A DNA stretch of 16,219 nucleotides from an uncultured Erysipelotrichaceae bacterium (GTDB lineage Bacteria; Bacillota_I; Bacilli_A; Erysipelotrichales; Coprobacillaceae): the NCBI GenBank assembly GCA_947573745.1, contig CANPGX010000008.1, positions 1 to 16,219 on the forward strand, written 5' to 3'. The notes under the pieces were generated by a model. The model had not been told where the DNA came from, ran no database searches, and saw only the letters and a program-made list of their open reading frames with translations. Below, piece by piece: positions 6,793-13,821 of the stretch. How positions within the stretch are numbered: position 1 is the stretch's first letter; each line of letters begins with the position of its first letter. The position numbers were made by a program, and so were the translations under genes.

Positions 6793-7548
6793 ATGAAAGG
6801 TTATATTCATTCTTTAGAATCTTTTGGTACAGTTGATGGCCCAGGTATCCGCTATGTTGTCTTTACCCAAGGCTGTCCAATGCGCTGTTTATATTGTCAT
6901 AATCCAGATACATGGCCTATACAACAGGGAGAACAAATAGATTCTGAAACCATTATTAAAAATTATGAAAGAAATAAGCATTTTTATAAGGACGGTGGTA
7001 TCACTGTTACAGGTGGGGAACCTCTTGTTCAAATAGATTTCGTCACAGATCTCTTTGAAAAAGCTAAAGAAAAAGGTATTCATACTTGTCTGGATACTTC
7101 TGGCATTACTTTTAATACACAAGAAAACTATCTTCAAAAGTTAAATCGTCTACTAAAAGTTACGGATTTAGTGATGCTTGATATTAAACATATTTTTGAT
7201 GAAGAACACAAAAAATTAACGGGTCATTCTAACCGTGCCATTTTAGATTTTGCACATTATTTAAGTGATCACCATATTCCTATGTGGATTCGTCATGTGA
7301 TTGTCCCTGGCATCACTCAAAACGATCAAGAGTTGTTTGCTTTAGGAGAATTTATAGGTTCTTTAAAAACTGTCAAGGTTTTAGATGCACTCCCTTATCA
7401 CACCATGGGCATTGTCAAATATGAAAATCTTGGTATAGATTACCCATTAAAAGGCGTTCCTGCCTTAGAAGCCAAAGATGCTTTAGCGGCAAGAAATAAA
7501 ATTGTTGAAGGATTAAAACATTATCGTTCAACGCATTCAAAATCATAA
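6793..7548 (+). CDS. pflA: Pyruvate formate-lyase activating enzyme (radical SAM)
   Basis: A 251-residue radical SAM enzyme that would install the glycyl radical on pyruvate formate-lyase using a [4Fe-4S] cluster and S-adenosylmethionine. The cluster motif C28-x3-C32-x2-C35 lies in TQGCPMRCLYCHNPDTW; the CHNPDTW form is typical of PflA itself rather than of activases for other glycyl-radical enzymes, which usually carry an additional ferredoxin-like insert. TVTGGEPL (about 75-82) is the SAM-binding GGE motif. The length matches E. coli PflA (246). AGGTGA precedes the ATG. No pyruvate formate-lyase gene is adjacent: the gene lies between lysR (24 bp) and the alpha-galactosidase (27 bp), an unusual place for it. 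Confidence 0.93.
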   Translation: MKGYIHSLESFGTVDGPGIRYVVFTQGCPMRCLYCHNPDTWPIQQGEQIDSETIIKNYERNKHFYKDGGITVTGGEPLVQIDFVTDLFEKAKEKGIHTCLDTSGITFNTQENYLQKLNRLLKVTDLVMLDIKHIFDEEHKKLTGHSNRAILDFAHYLSDHHIPMWIRHVIVPGITQNDQELFALGEFIGSLKTVKVLDALPYHTMGIVKYENLGIDYPLKGVPALEAKDALAARNKIVEGLKHYRSTHSKS

Positions 7549-7575
7549 ATTTATTAAACGAAAGGATACCTGCTT

Positions 7576-9798
7576 ATGCCAATCTCTTATCATTCATCTT
7601 CTAAAACATTTCATCTTTATAATTCACATATCAGTTATATCATGATGGTTTTACCTAATGGTCATCTTGGTCATCTCTACTTTGGTAAAGCACTGCATGA
7701 TCGTGAAAGCTTTGAACATCTTTTAGAGTTAAGAAATCGTTCTATGGCTGTATGTACTTTTGAAGGAGATCTTTCTTTTTCATTAGAACATTTACTACAA
7801 GAGTATCCTTGCTTTGGTAGTGGGGATATGAGAGAACCTGCCTTTGATATTTCGATGGATAATGGTAGTCATATCAGTGATTTCCGCTATGCTTCACATA
7901 TCATCAAAGAAGGAAAACCACCATTACCAGATCTCCCTCATACTTTTGTTGATCATGACCATCAAGCTTACACATTAGAAATCACTTTAAAAGATACCAT
8001 CATGCATACAACCATGATCTTGAGTTACACATTATTTGAACAACTTCCTATCATCACACGTCATGTATGCTTTAAGCACGAAGGAAACAGTCCTATCACA
8101 TTACATAAAGCGATGTCACTTAATCTAGATCTTCCAGACTCCCATTATGAATTAGTAGAATTAACAGGTGCTTGGGCACGTGAACGTCATGTTAAAGTAC
8201 GACCTTTAGAACACGGAATCACTGCTTTTGGAAGCAAAAGAGGACATAGCAGTTCTAACTTTAATCCTTTTATGATGCTTAAAAGACCTCATACGACAGA
8301 GATATCAGGAGAAGCTATCGGGATTTCATTTGTTTATAGCGGTAATTTCTTAGCCCAAGTTGAGGTTGACACTTATGATGTCAGTCGTATAAGCATAGGA
8401 ATTCATCCACAAAACTTCTCTTGGACGCTTGAAAAAAATGACAGTTTTACTACACCAGAAGCGATCCTGGCTTATAGTGATCAAGGTCTAAATCATCTTT
8501 CTCAACAATTTCACACATTATTTTTAAACCATTTATCTCCTAAAAAATGGCGAAACCGCCCTGCACCCATCCTTGTCAATAATTGGGAAGGAACTTACTT
8601 CGACTTTAATGAAGAGCGCATTATTGATATGGCAAAAACTGCAAAGTCTTTAGGTATTGAATTATTTGTCTTAGATGATGGTTGGTTTGGTCATCGTGAT
8701 GATGATACAACCTCTTTAGGCGATTGGTATCCTTATCTTAAAAAGTTGCCTCATGGTCTTAAATCCTTAGCTTGTAAGATTAAAGCACTAGGTCTTGATT
8801 TCGGATTATGGATTGAGCCAGAAATGATCAGTAAAGACTCCGATCTTTATCGTCGTCACCCAGAAATGATGTTACATACACCACAAAGACATGATAGTCA
8901 TGGAAGAAATCAATATATCTTAGATTTTTCTAATCCTCTTGTGGTTGATACTATTTATCATATGTTAGAAAATACTTTTAAAGATGTTCCTATTGATTAT
9001 ATCAAATGGGATATGAATCGTAGTATGTCAGAAGTCTATTCTACTGCTTTACCTGCTCACCAACAAGGACAAGTCATGCATCGTTATATTTTAGGTGTAT
9101 ATCATTTATATGAACGTTTGATTCAGCGTTTCCCTCATATTTTATTTGAGTCTTGTTCGAGTGGTGGTGCACGTTTTGATCCAGGGATGTTTTATTATGC
9201 ACCACAAGCTTGGACCAGTGATGATACTGACGCTATAGAACGACTTAAAATTCAATATGGTACATCTTTCGCTTATCCTATTCGCTTCATGGGAAGCCAT
9301 GTCTCTGCTTCTCCTAATCATCAACTTCATCGTTTTACGCCTTTAAAAACACGTGGTGATGTTGCCTATTTTGGAACCTTTGGCTATGAGTTAGATGTCA
9401 ATCAACTCAGCGATGAAGAAAAAACCATCGTAATCCAACAAATTGAATGGATGAAAGAACATCGTTCACTCATTCAATATGGCACTTTTTATCGTTTATC
9501 CAGTCCTTTTGAACAAGATACCTGTGCCTGGATGGTCGTATCTAAAGATCAAAATGACGCTATTGTTGGTTATTATCGTCCGCTCAATAAAATCAATAGT
9601 GCTTATACACGATTACCTTTACTAGGTTTAGACCCAGATAAACTTTATGGTATAAACCAAACCTATCATTATGGTGATGAATTGATGCATTATGGTTTAA
9701 TCACCAGTGATGAATCCAGTGGCTTATGTGAACATGAAGATCCATCTTATGATTATTATTCAAAAATCTATGTTTTAAAAGCAAAGAGTCTCATATAA
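7576..9798 (+). CDS. Alpha-galactosidase, glycoside hydrolase family 36
   Basis: A 740-residue enzyme that would release galactose from alpha-1,6-galactosides such as melibiose or raffinose. The length fits the tetrameric GH36 group (about 730-740). Motifs in order: NNWEGTYFDF (about 335-344), LDDGWFG (366-372), GLWIEPEM, IKWDMNR with the expected nucleophile D479, CSSGGARFDPGMFYY, and WTSDDTDA with the acid/base at D549, 70 residues after the nucleophile as in AgaA-type enzymes. There is no signal peptide, so it acts in the cytoplasm and needs a transporter, which is not in this window. It follows pflA by 27 bp, apparently in one transcript with lysR. Its TAA stop at 9796-9798 lies inside the target duplication of the adjacent insertion sequence, so the gene end survived the insertion exactly. 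Confidence 0.95.
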   Translation: MPISYHSSSKTFHLYNSHISYIMMVLPNGHLGHLYFGKALHDRESFEHLLELRNRSMAVCTFEGDLSFSLEHLLQEYPCFGSGDMREPAFDISMDNGSHISDFRYASHIIKEGKPPLPDLPHTFVDHDHQAYTLEITLKDTIMHTTMILSYTLFEQLPIITRHVCFKHEGNSPITLHKAMSLNLDLPDSHYELVELTGAWARERHVKVRPLEHGITAFGSKRGHSSSNFNPFMMLKRPHTTEISGEAIGISFVYSGNFLAQVEVDTYDVSRISIGIHPQNFSWTLEKNDSFTTPEAILAYSDQGLNHLSQQFHTLFLNHLSPKKWRNRPAPILVNNWEGTYFDFNEERIIDMAKTAKSLGIELFVLDDGWFGHRDDDTTSLGDWYPYLKKLPHGLKSLACKIKALGLDFGLWIEPEMISKDSDLYRRHPEMMLHTPQRHDSHGRNQYILDFSNPLVVDTIYHMLENTFKDVPIDYIKWDMNRSMSEVYSTALPAHQQGQVMHRYILGVYHLYERLIQRFPHILFESCSSGGARFDPGMFYYAPQAWTSDDTDAIERLKIQYGTSFAYPIRFMGSHVSASPNHQLHRFTPLKTRGDVAYFGTFGYELDVNQLSDEEKTIVIQQIEWMKEHRSLIQYGTFYRLSSPFEQDTCAWMVVSKDQNDAIVGYYRPLNKINSAYTRLPLLGLDPDKLYGINQTYHYGDELMHYGLITSDESSGLCEHEDPSYDYYSKIYVLKAKSLI

Positions 9799-9801
9799 TG
9801 G
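9791..9801. repeat. Target-site duplication, left copy
   Basis: TCATATAATGG is repeated exactly at 11635-11645. Because the inverted repeats begin with GAC, the direct repeat can be read as up to 17 bp (GTCTCATATAATGGGAC, 9788-9804 and 11632-11648). The copy contains the stop codon of galA. Confidence 0.9.
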
Positions 9802-9830
9802 GACCAATGGTGTCAACCTAAGAAATTAGG
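9802..9830 (+). repeat. Left terminal inverted repeat of the IS
   Basis: It begins GACCAATGGTGTCAACC and matches the reverse complement of 11606-11634 at all 29 positions. Confidence 0.95.
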
Positions 9831-9845
9831 TATGGCACCTTTTTT
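9809..9845 (+). terminator. Inward-facing terminator in the left IS end
   Basis: GGTG (9809-9812) pairs with CACC (9836-9839) and CCTAA (9817-9821) with TTAGG (9826-9830). Six T residues follow at 9840-9845. It would stop transcripts arriving from galA before they enter the transposase region, and it now serves as the galA terminator. Confidence 0.65.
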
Positions 9846-9900
9846 ATACACTTTTTGATGGCCCTATTCTTTTATCTTCTCTTTTGTAGTTAATATTATA

Positions 9901-9934
9901 TTGATTATTTCCTTTTATATATTTAATTTATAAT
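9901..9934 (+). promoter_or_regulatory. Probable promoter region of the IS genes
   Basis: This very AT-rich stretch holds TTGATT (9901-9906) with TAATTT at 17 nt (9924-9929), and TATAAT slightly further on (9929-9934). It lies directly before the AGGAGG of the first IS frame. Which hexamers are used cannot be decided by eye. Confidence 0.4.
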
Positions 9935-9967
9935 ATATAATGTAGTTAAGTATAGGAGGTGCATTTT

Positions 9968-10186
9968 ATGTTTGTTCGCGTTATCCCTAATAATAAAGGG
10001 AAGAAAAAAACTTATTTCTGTGACTTGGTCGAATCTTTTCGGGACGAAAACGGGTCCCCTAGACATCGTGTTGTAGTTAAGCTGGGTCAATTTGACATGG
10101 AACATGTTCCTTACCTCAAGGCCGCTTTTGCCTCTGACCCTGCTTCTACTTTAGAACAGGAACTGGTGAAAATGTCAAAACAATAA
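9968..10186 (+). CDS. Small first ORF of the IS, IS1634-type N-terminal domain
   Basis: A 72-residue basic protein starting MFVRVIPNNKGKKK. The ATG at 9968 has a perfect AGGAGG at 9954-9959; the frame can be read from a GTG at 9959, but that overlaps the ribosome site. YFCDLVESFRDENGSPRHR followed by VVKLGQ recalls the N-terminal beta-rich segment of IS1634-family transposases, which is normally fused to the DDE domain. Here it ends in TAA at 10184-10186, 61 bp before a separate, well-placed ATG for the transposase, which lies in another frame. It may therefore be a true separate accessory protein of this IS type, or the product of an old split. Its function, perhaps end binding, is inferred only. 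Confidence 0.65.
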   Translation: MFVRVIPNNKGKKKTYFCDLVESFRDENGSPRHRVVVKLGQFDMEHVPYLKAAFASDPASTLEQELVKMSKQ

Positions 10187-10247
10187 GGCTTTGGCGAATC
10201 TTTTCTGTTGGTTTGGTCATCTGATCAAATCAGAGGAGATTCGAATC

Positions 10248-11484
10248 ATGACAAGAAAATATCCCAATACATTTGTTCGTAATTTCAAATTCCCTTGGTA
10301 TGATGTCTTACTCTTCTTGATATTTCGTCATAAAGAGTGTATCAATTCAGAATTAAGTTCATTTTATTCTCAAACGGGTCTTTCTGACTTGAGAATAAGT
10401 CGGCAGGCTACTTTCAAAGCTCTAAAGAAAGTTAACCCAAATGTATTTGTTGAGCTGATTCACCAATTTTCCCAACGATTTTATCAGACTTCATTGGTCA
10501 AGGATCATATGGGCTATATCCTACTTTCTGAAGATGGAACGACTTTGAATCTATTAAAAACAAAAGAATCAATAAAACAGTTTGGATTCTGTGTCAACCA
10601 AAAAATAAAAGATGAGAAGAGTGCTCAAAGAGCTACCAGCCGTTCTGCTGCCCTCTATGATGTGACTAATGGACTCATCATAGACTTTAAAATGAAAAAA
10701 TATACTGACTCTGAAATTCCGATAGCGGTAGAACAGTTAGAATACATCTCATATCTAAATGGGCACAAGGCAATCTATCTTGCGGATCGAAATTATGACA
10801 GTGTCGAACTATTTTCTCTTTTAGAAGACAAAGGATTGAAATACGTTATCAGAGGAAAAGCGAATTTCTTTAAGGAATATGTATCGGCGATGAAATCAGA
10901 TGATGAATGGATCACTGTTGAAATCCATAGAACTTGGCAGAGAAGATTGAAATACGAACAGCCAAGATTACATTTTAAGGGGAATCCATTCATAAAGATA
11001 CGGGTTGTGAAACAAAGATATACTTATTATCGGAAGAATCAAAAATTTGAAGACAGATCTCGAATGGGAAAGATATTTTTCAAGAGACTGCGACTGCGAA
11101 AGATGTGCAATTCTTTCAAAGGTGATCTTCCATAATATAAATGGGGTTCTACGCAAAGAATTGGATAAAGAGCTGGAAGTTAGAGAAAGTGATCGAAACA
11201 AATATTCATATGCTACGAATATAAAACAATTGATACAGGTACTAAGGAACGAAAATATTTTGAGATGGATTCGGAATGGAAATAGAAAAAAGATCATGAA
11301 AATGATAAGGTACATAAGGCGGATCATCAACAAAATAAAAGTGCCTATCCGACCAAACAGGCACTTTAAACGTTGGGGGCGTGTTTTGATGAGCAGCCAT
11401 GCCCAACGATTTAGGATGGATGGAAGGAATTGGCCCAACACAGTGATCGTCAAAGGGCGTATTCAAACCATCAAACCAACATAA
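10248..11484 (+). pseudogene. IS4-type DDE transposase, disrupted by an internal deletion and frameshift
   Basis: The gene starts at the ATG at 10248 with AGAGGAG at 10232-10238. Residues 1-90 are the N-terminal domain (TRKYPNTFVRNFKFPW). The first catalytic Asp is D96 in LLSEDGTTLNL and the second is D180 in YLADRNYDS. The frame runs on to a TAA at 11133-11135, but its last 30 or so residues are out-of-frame sequence. From about 11047 the true C-terminal half is in frame 1: it begins LKTDLEWERYF and runs to 11484, with KVPIRPNRHFKRWGR near the end. Nothing in any frame between the two halves matches the IS4 Y-x2-R-x3-E-x6-K block that carries the catalytic Glu. About 40-50 codons therefore seem to have been lost near 11040-11047. 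This copy cannot make active transposase. Confidence 0.85.
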
Positions 11485-11519
11485 CTACAACTCAATTATA
11501 TCATTGGTCAAAAAAATAT

Positions 11520-11539
11520 CATGAAAAATAGTTTTCATG
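11520..11539. repeat. Perfect hairpin in the right non-coding end of the IS
   Basis: CATGAAAA, loop ATAG, TTTTCATG form a perfect 8-bp stem between the transposase end and the right inverted repeat. No T run follows. The 11485-11605 stretch shows nothing else that I can name. Confidence 0.5.
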
Positions 11540-11592
11540 CGCTCATTTTTGCAGGATAAGCGAATCAAACGGTAGTTAAGTTTAAGAAAAAT

Positions 11593-11628
11593 AAAAATGG
11601 TGTCTCCTAATTTCTTAGGTTGACACCA
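11593..11628 (-). terminator. Inward-facing terminator in the right IS end
   Basis: TGGTGT (11598-11603) pairs with ACACCA (11623-11628) and CCTAA (11606-11610) with TTAGG (11615-11619). On the minus strand the hairpin is followed by T residues (A run at 11593-11597). It would end transcripts of the HAD gene. Confidence 0.6.
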
Positions 11629-11634
11629 TTGGTC
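11606..11634 (-). repeat. Right terminal inverted repeat of the IS
   Basis: This is the exact reverse complement of 9802-9830. The bases further inward remain partly similar, including the T-rich end of each terminator. Confidence 0.95.
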
Positions 11635-11645
11635 TCATATAATGG
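11635..11645. repeat. Target-site duplication, right copy
   Basis: TCATATAATGG is identical to 9791-9801. It contains the TGA stop codon of the HAD gene (11635-11637, complement). Confidence 0.9.
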
Positions 11646-12291
11646 GACTCTTTTGTAGTTCTGTAAAATCTTCAATATAAAGATCTGCCTCTTTTTTTAT
11701 GTCTTCTCTTTCATAAATAGCTGAAGCATCACTCACAGCTACAGTTTTAAAACCTGCTTTTTTAGCACTTCTAATCCCTACTAAAATATCTTCAAATACA
11801 ACACACTGTTCTGGTGAAACGCCTAATTTCTGTGCTGCAATAAGATAAATATCTGCATGGTGCTTACTTTTAGAAACTTCTTTCACTGTTGTGACTGAGG
11901 TAAATAAATGTTCTATCTGATGATGCTTAAGCGCTGCTTTAAACAACGTTTCATGAGAAGAGGTAACAACCCCCATAGGCATTCCTTTTTGATATAGTGT
12001 GTGTAAGAAGACCTTAGCGCCTGGTTTCATTTCTATCCAAGAAGCATAAGCCTCATGTGCCATATCATTCCATTCATCCATAAGTTGTTGCGGTGTTTCA
12101 AAAAGATGAAAACGTTCAATTGTATATTTGGCAATTTCGATAAACTCCATTGGTTTAATCGCATCTACATAATCATCAGGCATGATCATCCCTCTTTTTG
12201 CAAAAAAGCGTTGATCGATTTCTTTCCACACTCCCATTGAGTCTAAGAGTGTCCCATCTAAATCAAATAAAGCCCCTTTTATCGATGCCAT
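11635..12291 (-). CDS. HAD-superfamily hydrolase, beta-phosphoglucomutase-like subfamily
   Basis: A 218-residue cytoplasmic phosphatase or phosphomutase of the HAD-IA group. From the ATG at 12291, motif I is D10-x-D12-G-T in FDLDGTLLDS, motif II is VVTSS, the motif III Lys lies in SKSKHHADIY, and motif IV is VVFEDILVG followed by the usual GIRSAKKAG. The helical cap (about 17-85) sits between motifs I and II, as in beta-phosphoglucomutase and sugar-phosphate phosphatases. A GTG at 12300 is possible, but the AGGGGTG ribosome site is better placed for the ATG. It has its own promoter, overlapping the MATE terminator. Its stop codon lies in the right target duplication of the IS. Before the insertion it must have overlapped the end of galA by 8 bp. 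The substrate is not known; a sugar phosphate is likely. Confidence 0.9.
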   Translation of the reverse strand: MASIKGALFDLDGTLLDSMGVWKEIDQRFFAKRGMIMPDDYVDAIKPMEFIEIAKYTIERFHLFETPQQLMDEWNDMAHEAYASWIEMKPGAKVFLHTLYQKGMPMGVVTSSHETLFKAALKHHQIEHLFTSVTTVKEVSKSKHHADIYLIAAQKLGVSPEQCVVFEDILVGIRSAKKAGFKTVAVSDASAIYEREDIKKEADLYIEDFTELQKSPII

Positions 12292-12318
12292 TGTTTTCAC
12301 CCCTCTCCTTTTTCATTT

Positions 12319-12347
12319 ATTATTTCACATTCATTTTTAGATGTCAA
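12319..12347 (-). promoter_or_regulatory. Promoter of the HAD gene
   Basis: Consensus TTGACA (12342-12347), a 17-nt spacer and AATAAT (12319-12324) on the minus strand. The -35 is joined directly to the T run of the upstream MATE terminator. Confidence 0.65.
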
Positions 12348-12378
12348 AAAAAGAAGAATCTAGAAAACTGATTCTTCT
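12345..12378 (-). terminator. Terminator of the MATE gene
   Basis: AGAAGAATC (12352-12360) and GATTCTTCT (12370-12378) form a perfect 9-bp stem with a 9-nt loop, followed on the minus strand by a run of seven T residues. The TAG stop of the MATE gene (12360-12362) lies at the stem-loop edge. Confidence 0.85.
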
Positions 12379-13721
12379 ACAGGATAGGCTAATTCTTGCC
12401 TTAGTGTCTTAAGTTTAATCACTAACGTGACTGATAAAATGATATCAGCTAGCAGCCAAGCAATAGGATCTGAAATACAAACAGCAATATACCCTAAAGA
12501 CTGGACCATAAATAAAGCAACAAAGCTTCTTCCAATCATCTCAGCAATACCCGCCAACATGGTTAGACTAGAATATCCCAATCCTTGTAATGCATTTCTT
12601 GCGATAAACAAGAATCCTAGCAACGTAAATAAGGCACTGTCAATACGCATATACAATGAAGCATCATTGATGACTGCCACTTCTTGTGCATCCACTAAAA
12701 GTAATAAGAATACCTTTCCTAAGGGCCAAATCACAACACAAGATAAAATACAATATCCAAATGATAACATGAAGGCTTGTTTAAGTCCTTTTTCAATACG
12801 ATCCATCTTTCTTGCTCCAAGATTTTGTCCGCAATAAGTAGCCATCGTCACACCTATAGTATCCATCGGTTGAGTAACAATGTTTTGTATCTTCATGGCG
12901 GCTGTAATAGCGGCTACCTTAGCTGACCCTAAACCATTGACTGCGACTTGTAAAATGACTGTTCCTACAGCGGTAATGGAAAATTGTAATGCCATAGGTA
13001 CACCAATCCCTAACAATTTTAAGCAGGCTTGTATATCAAACTTCATTTCCTCTTTTTTAAACTTCAAGATGGCATATCTTTTTTTCATATAGATAGCACA
13101 TAAAATAGCAGATACTCCTTGAGAAATGACGGTTGCATAAGCAACCCCTGCTTCTGCCATATGAAACTGTGTGACAAAAAGTAAGTCTAGAATAATATTA
13201 AGAATAGAAGAAATCGCTAAAAAGAGTAATGGTGTTTTACTATCTCCTAAAGCTCTTAAAATACTGGATAAAACATTATAAAAAATAATAGCCGTTGTCC
13301 CATTGAAAACAATAGAAATATACGTATAGGCTCCCTGATAAATATCTTCTGGTGTTTTCATCCAATGTAATAAAGAAGGTGTGAAAATCATCGTTAACAT
13401 CGTAATCACCACACTGGCAATAACGCACAAATATAAAGCGTTGATCACATATCGTCTAACTCCTTTTTCATCCTGAGCTCCAAAAGCTTGAGCGATAGGA
13501 ATACCAAAACCAGAACATAATCCTAATGCAAAACCTAATACAAGAAAATTAATAGATCCTGTTGACCCAACAGCAGCTAACGCATTCACCCCTACGAACT
13601 TCCCAACGATAATACTATCCACCATGTTATAAAGCTGTTGAAAAATATTTCCAACTAATAATGGCAAACAAAAAGCTAAAATAATCTTAATCGGACTACC
13701 TGAAGTCATACTTTTCGTCAT
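12360..13721 (-). CDS. MATE-family multidrug/cation antiporter
   Basis: A 453-residue inner-membrane protein with about 12 hydrophobic segments in two homologous six-helix halves (about 15-210 and 235-435). The start, SPIKIILAFCLPLLVGNIFQ then LYNMVDSIIVGKFVG, is characteristic of MATE transporters of the DinF/NorM/MepA fold, which export drugs or metabolites with Na+ or H+. GVPMALQFS opens the second half and SALFTLLGFLFIARNALQG lies in it. The ATG at 13721 has a strong GAGGAGGGGG site. It has its own promoter and terminator, so it is monocistronic. The substrate cannot be inferred; neighbouring genes do not help. Confidence 0.93.
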   Translation of the reverse strand: MTKSMTSGSPIKIILAFCLPLLVGNIFQQLYNMVDSIIVGKFVGVNALAAVGSTGSINFLVLGFALGLCSGFGIPIAQAFGAQDEKGVRRYVINALYLCVIASVVITMLTMIFTPSLLHWMKTPEDIYQGAYTYISIVFNGTTAIIFYNVLSSILRALGDSKTPLLFLAISSILNIILDLLFVTQFHMAEAGVAYATVISQGVSAILCAIYMKKRYAILKFKKEEMKFDIQACLKLLGIGVPMALQFSITAVGTVILQVAVNGLGSAKVAAITAAMKIQNIVTQPMDTIGVTMATYCGQNLGARKMDRIEKGLKQAFMLSFGYCILSCVVIWPLGKVFLLLLVDAQEVAVINDASLYMRIDSALFTLLGFLFIARNALQGLGYSSLTMLAGIAEMIGRSFVALFMVQSLGYIAVCISDPIAWLLADIILSVTLVIKLKTLRQELAYPVEESVF

Positions 13722-13755
13722 AAGAGTTCCCCCTCCTCTTAGGTTATAGTAACTT

Positions 13756-13783
13756 ATTTTATGGATTTTTTAAGCAAAGTCAA
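13756..13783 (-). promoter_or_regulatory. Promoter of the MATE gene
   Basis: TTGACT (13778-13783), a 16-nt spacer and TAAAAT (13756-13761) on the minus strand, placed between the upstream terminator and the MATE ribosome site. Confidence 0.6.
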
Positions 13784-13793
13784 CTCTTTTCAC

Positions 13794-13821
13794 AAAAAGA
13801 AAAAAGTTCATTGAAGAACTT
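13794..13821 (-). terminator. Terminator of the nucleoside phosphorylase gene
   Basis: AAGTTC (13804-13809) and GAACTT (13816-13821) form a 6-bp stem with loop ATTGAA, and T-rich sequence follows on the minus strand. The TGA stop codon (13808-13810) lies within the hairpin. Confidence 0.7.

Larger units (their letters stand above)
9802..11634. mobile_element. Insertion sequence, IS4/IS1634-like, about 1.83 kb, with broken transposase
   Basis: Perfect 29-bp inverted repeats (9802-9830 and 11606-11634), extended inward by an imperfect match, bound an element flanked by an 11-17-bp direct repeat. Inside are a 72-residue frame at 9968-10186 and an interrupted IS4-type transposase at 10248-11484. 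The N-terminal frame resembles the start of IS1634-family transposases, and members of that family are known for long, variable target duplications, which fits. Perfect termini and an undegraded duplication argue for a fairly recent insertion, or recent mobilisation in trans, despite the dead transposase. The element separates two convergent chromosomal genes without damaging either. Confidence 0.92.

Noticed and set aside
9142..9330. Open frame antisense to the alpha-galactosidase
   Set aside because: It is fully inside a well-supported gene, without ribosome site or recognisable domain.
10191..10247. Upstream extension of the transposase frame from TTG at 10191
   Set aside because: No ribosome site stands before the TTG, while AGAGGAG is well spaced for the ATG at 10248, after which homology-like sequence (TRKYPNTF) begins.
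10981..11135. Programmed frameshift as the explanation for the split transposase
   Set aside because: Frame 1 has stops at 10993-10995 and 11008-11010, and no frame in the joining zone encodes the Y-R-E-K block, so a shift alone would not give a complete enzyme.
10968..11466. Open frames opposite the transposase C-terminal half
   Set aside because: They are antisense shadows: low-complexity hydrophobic or proline-rich translations without ribosome sites, while the plus-strand frame there reads as transposase.
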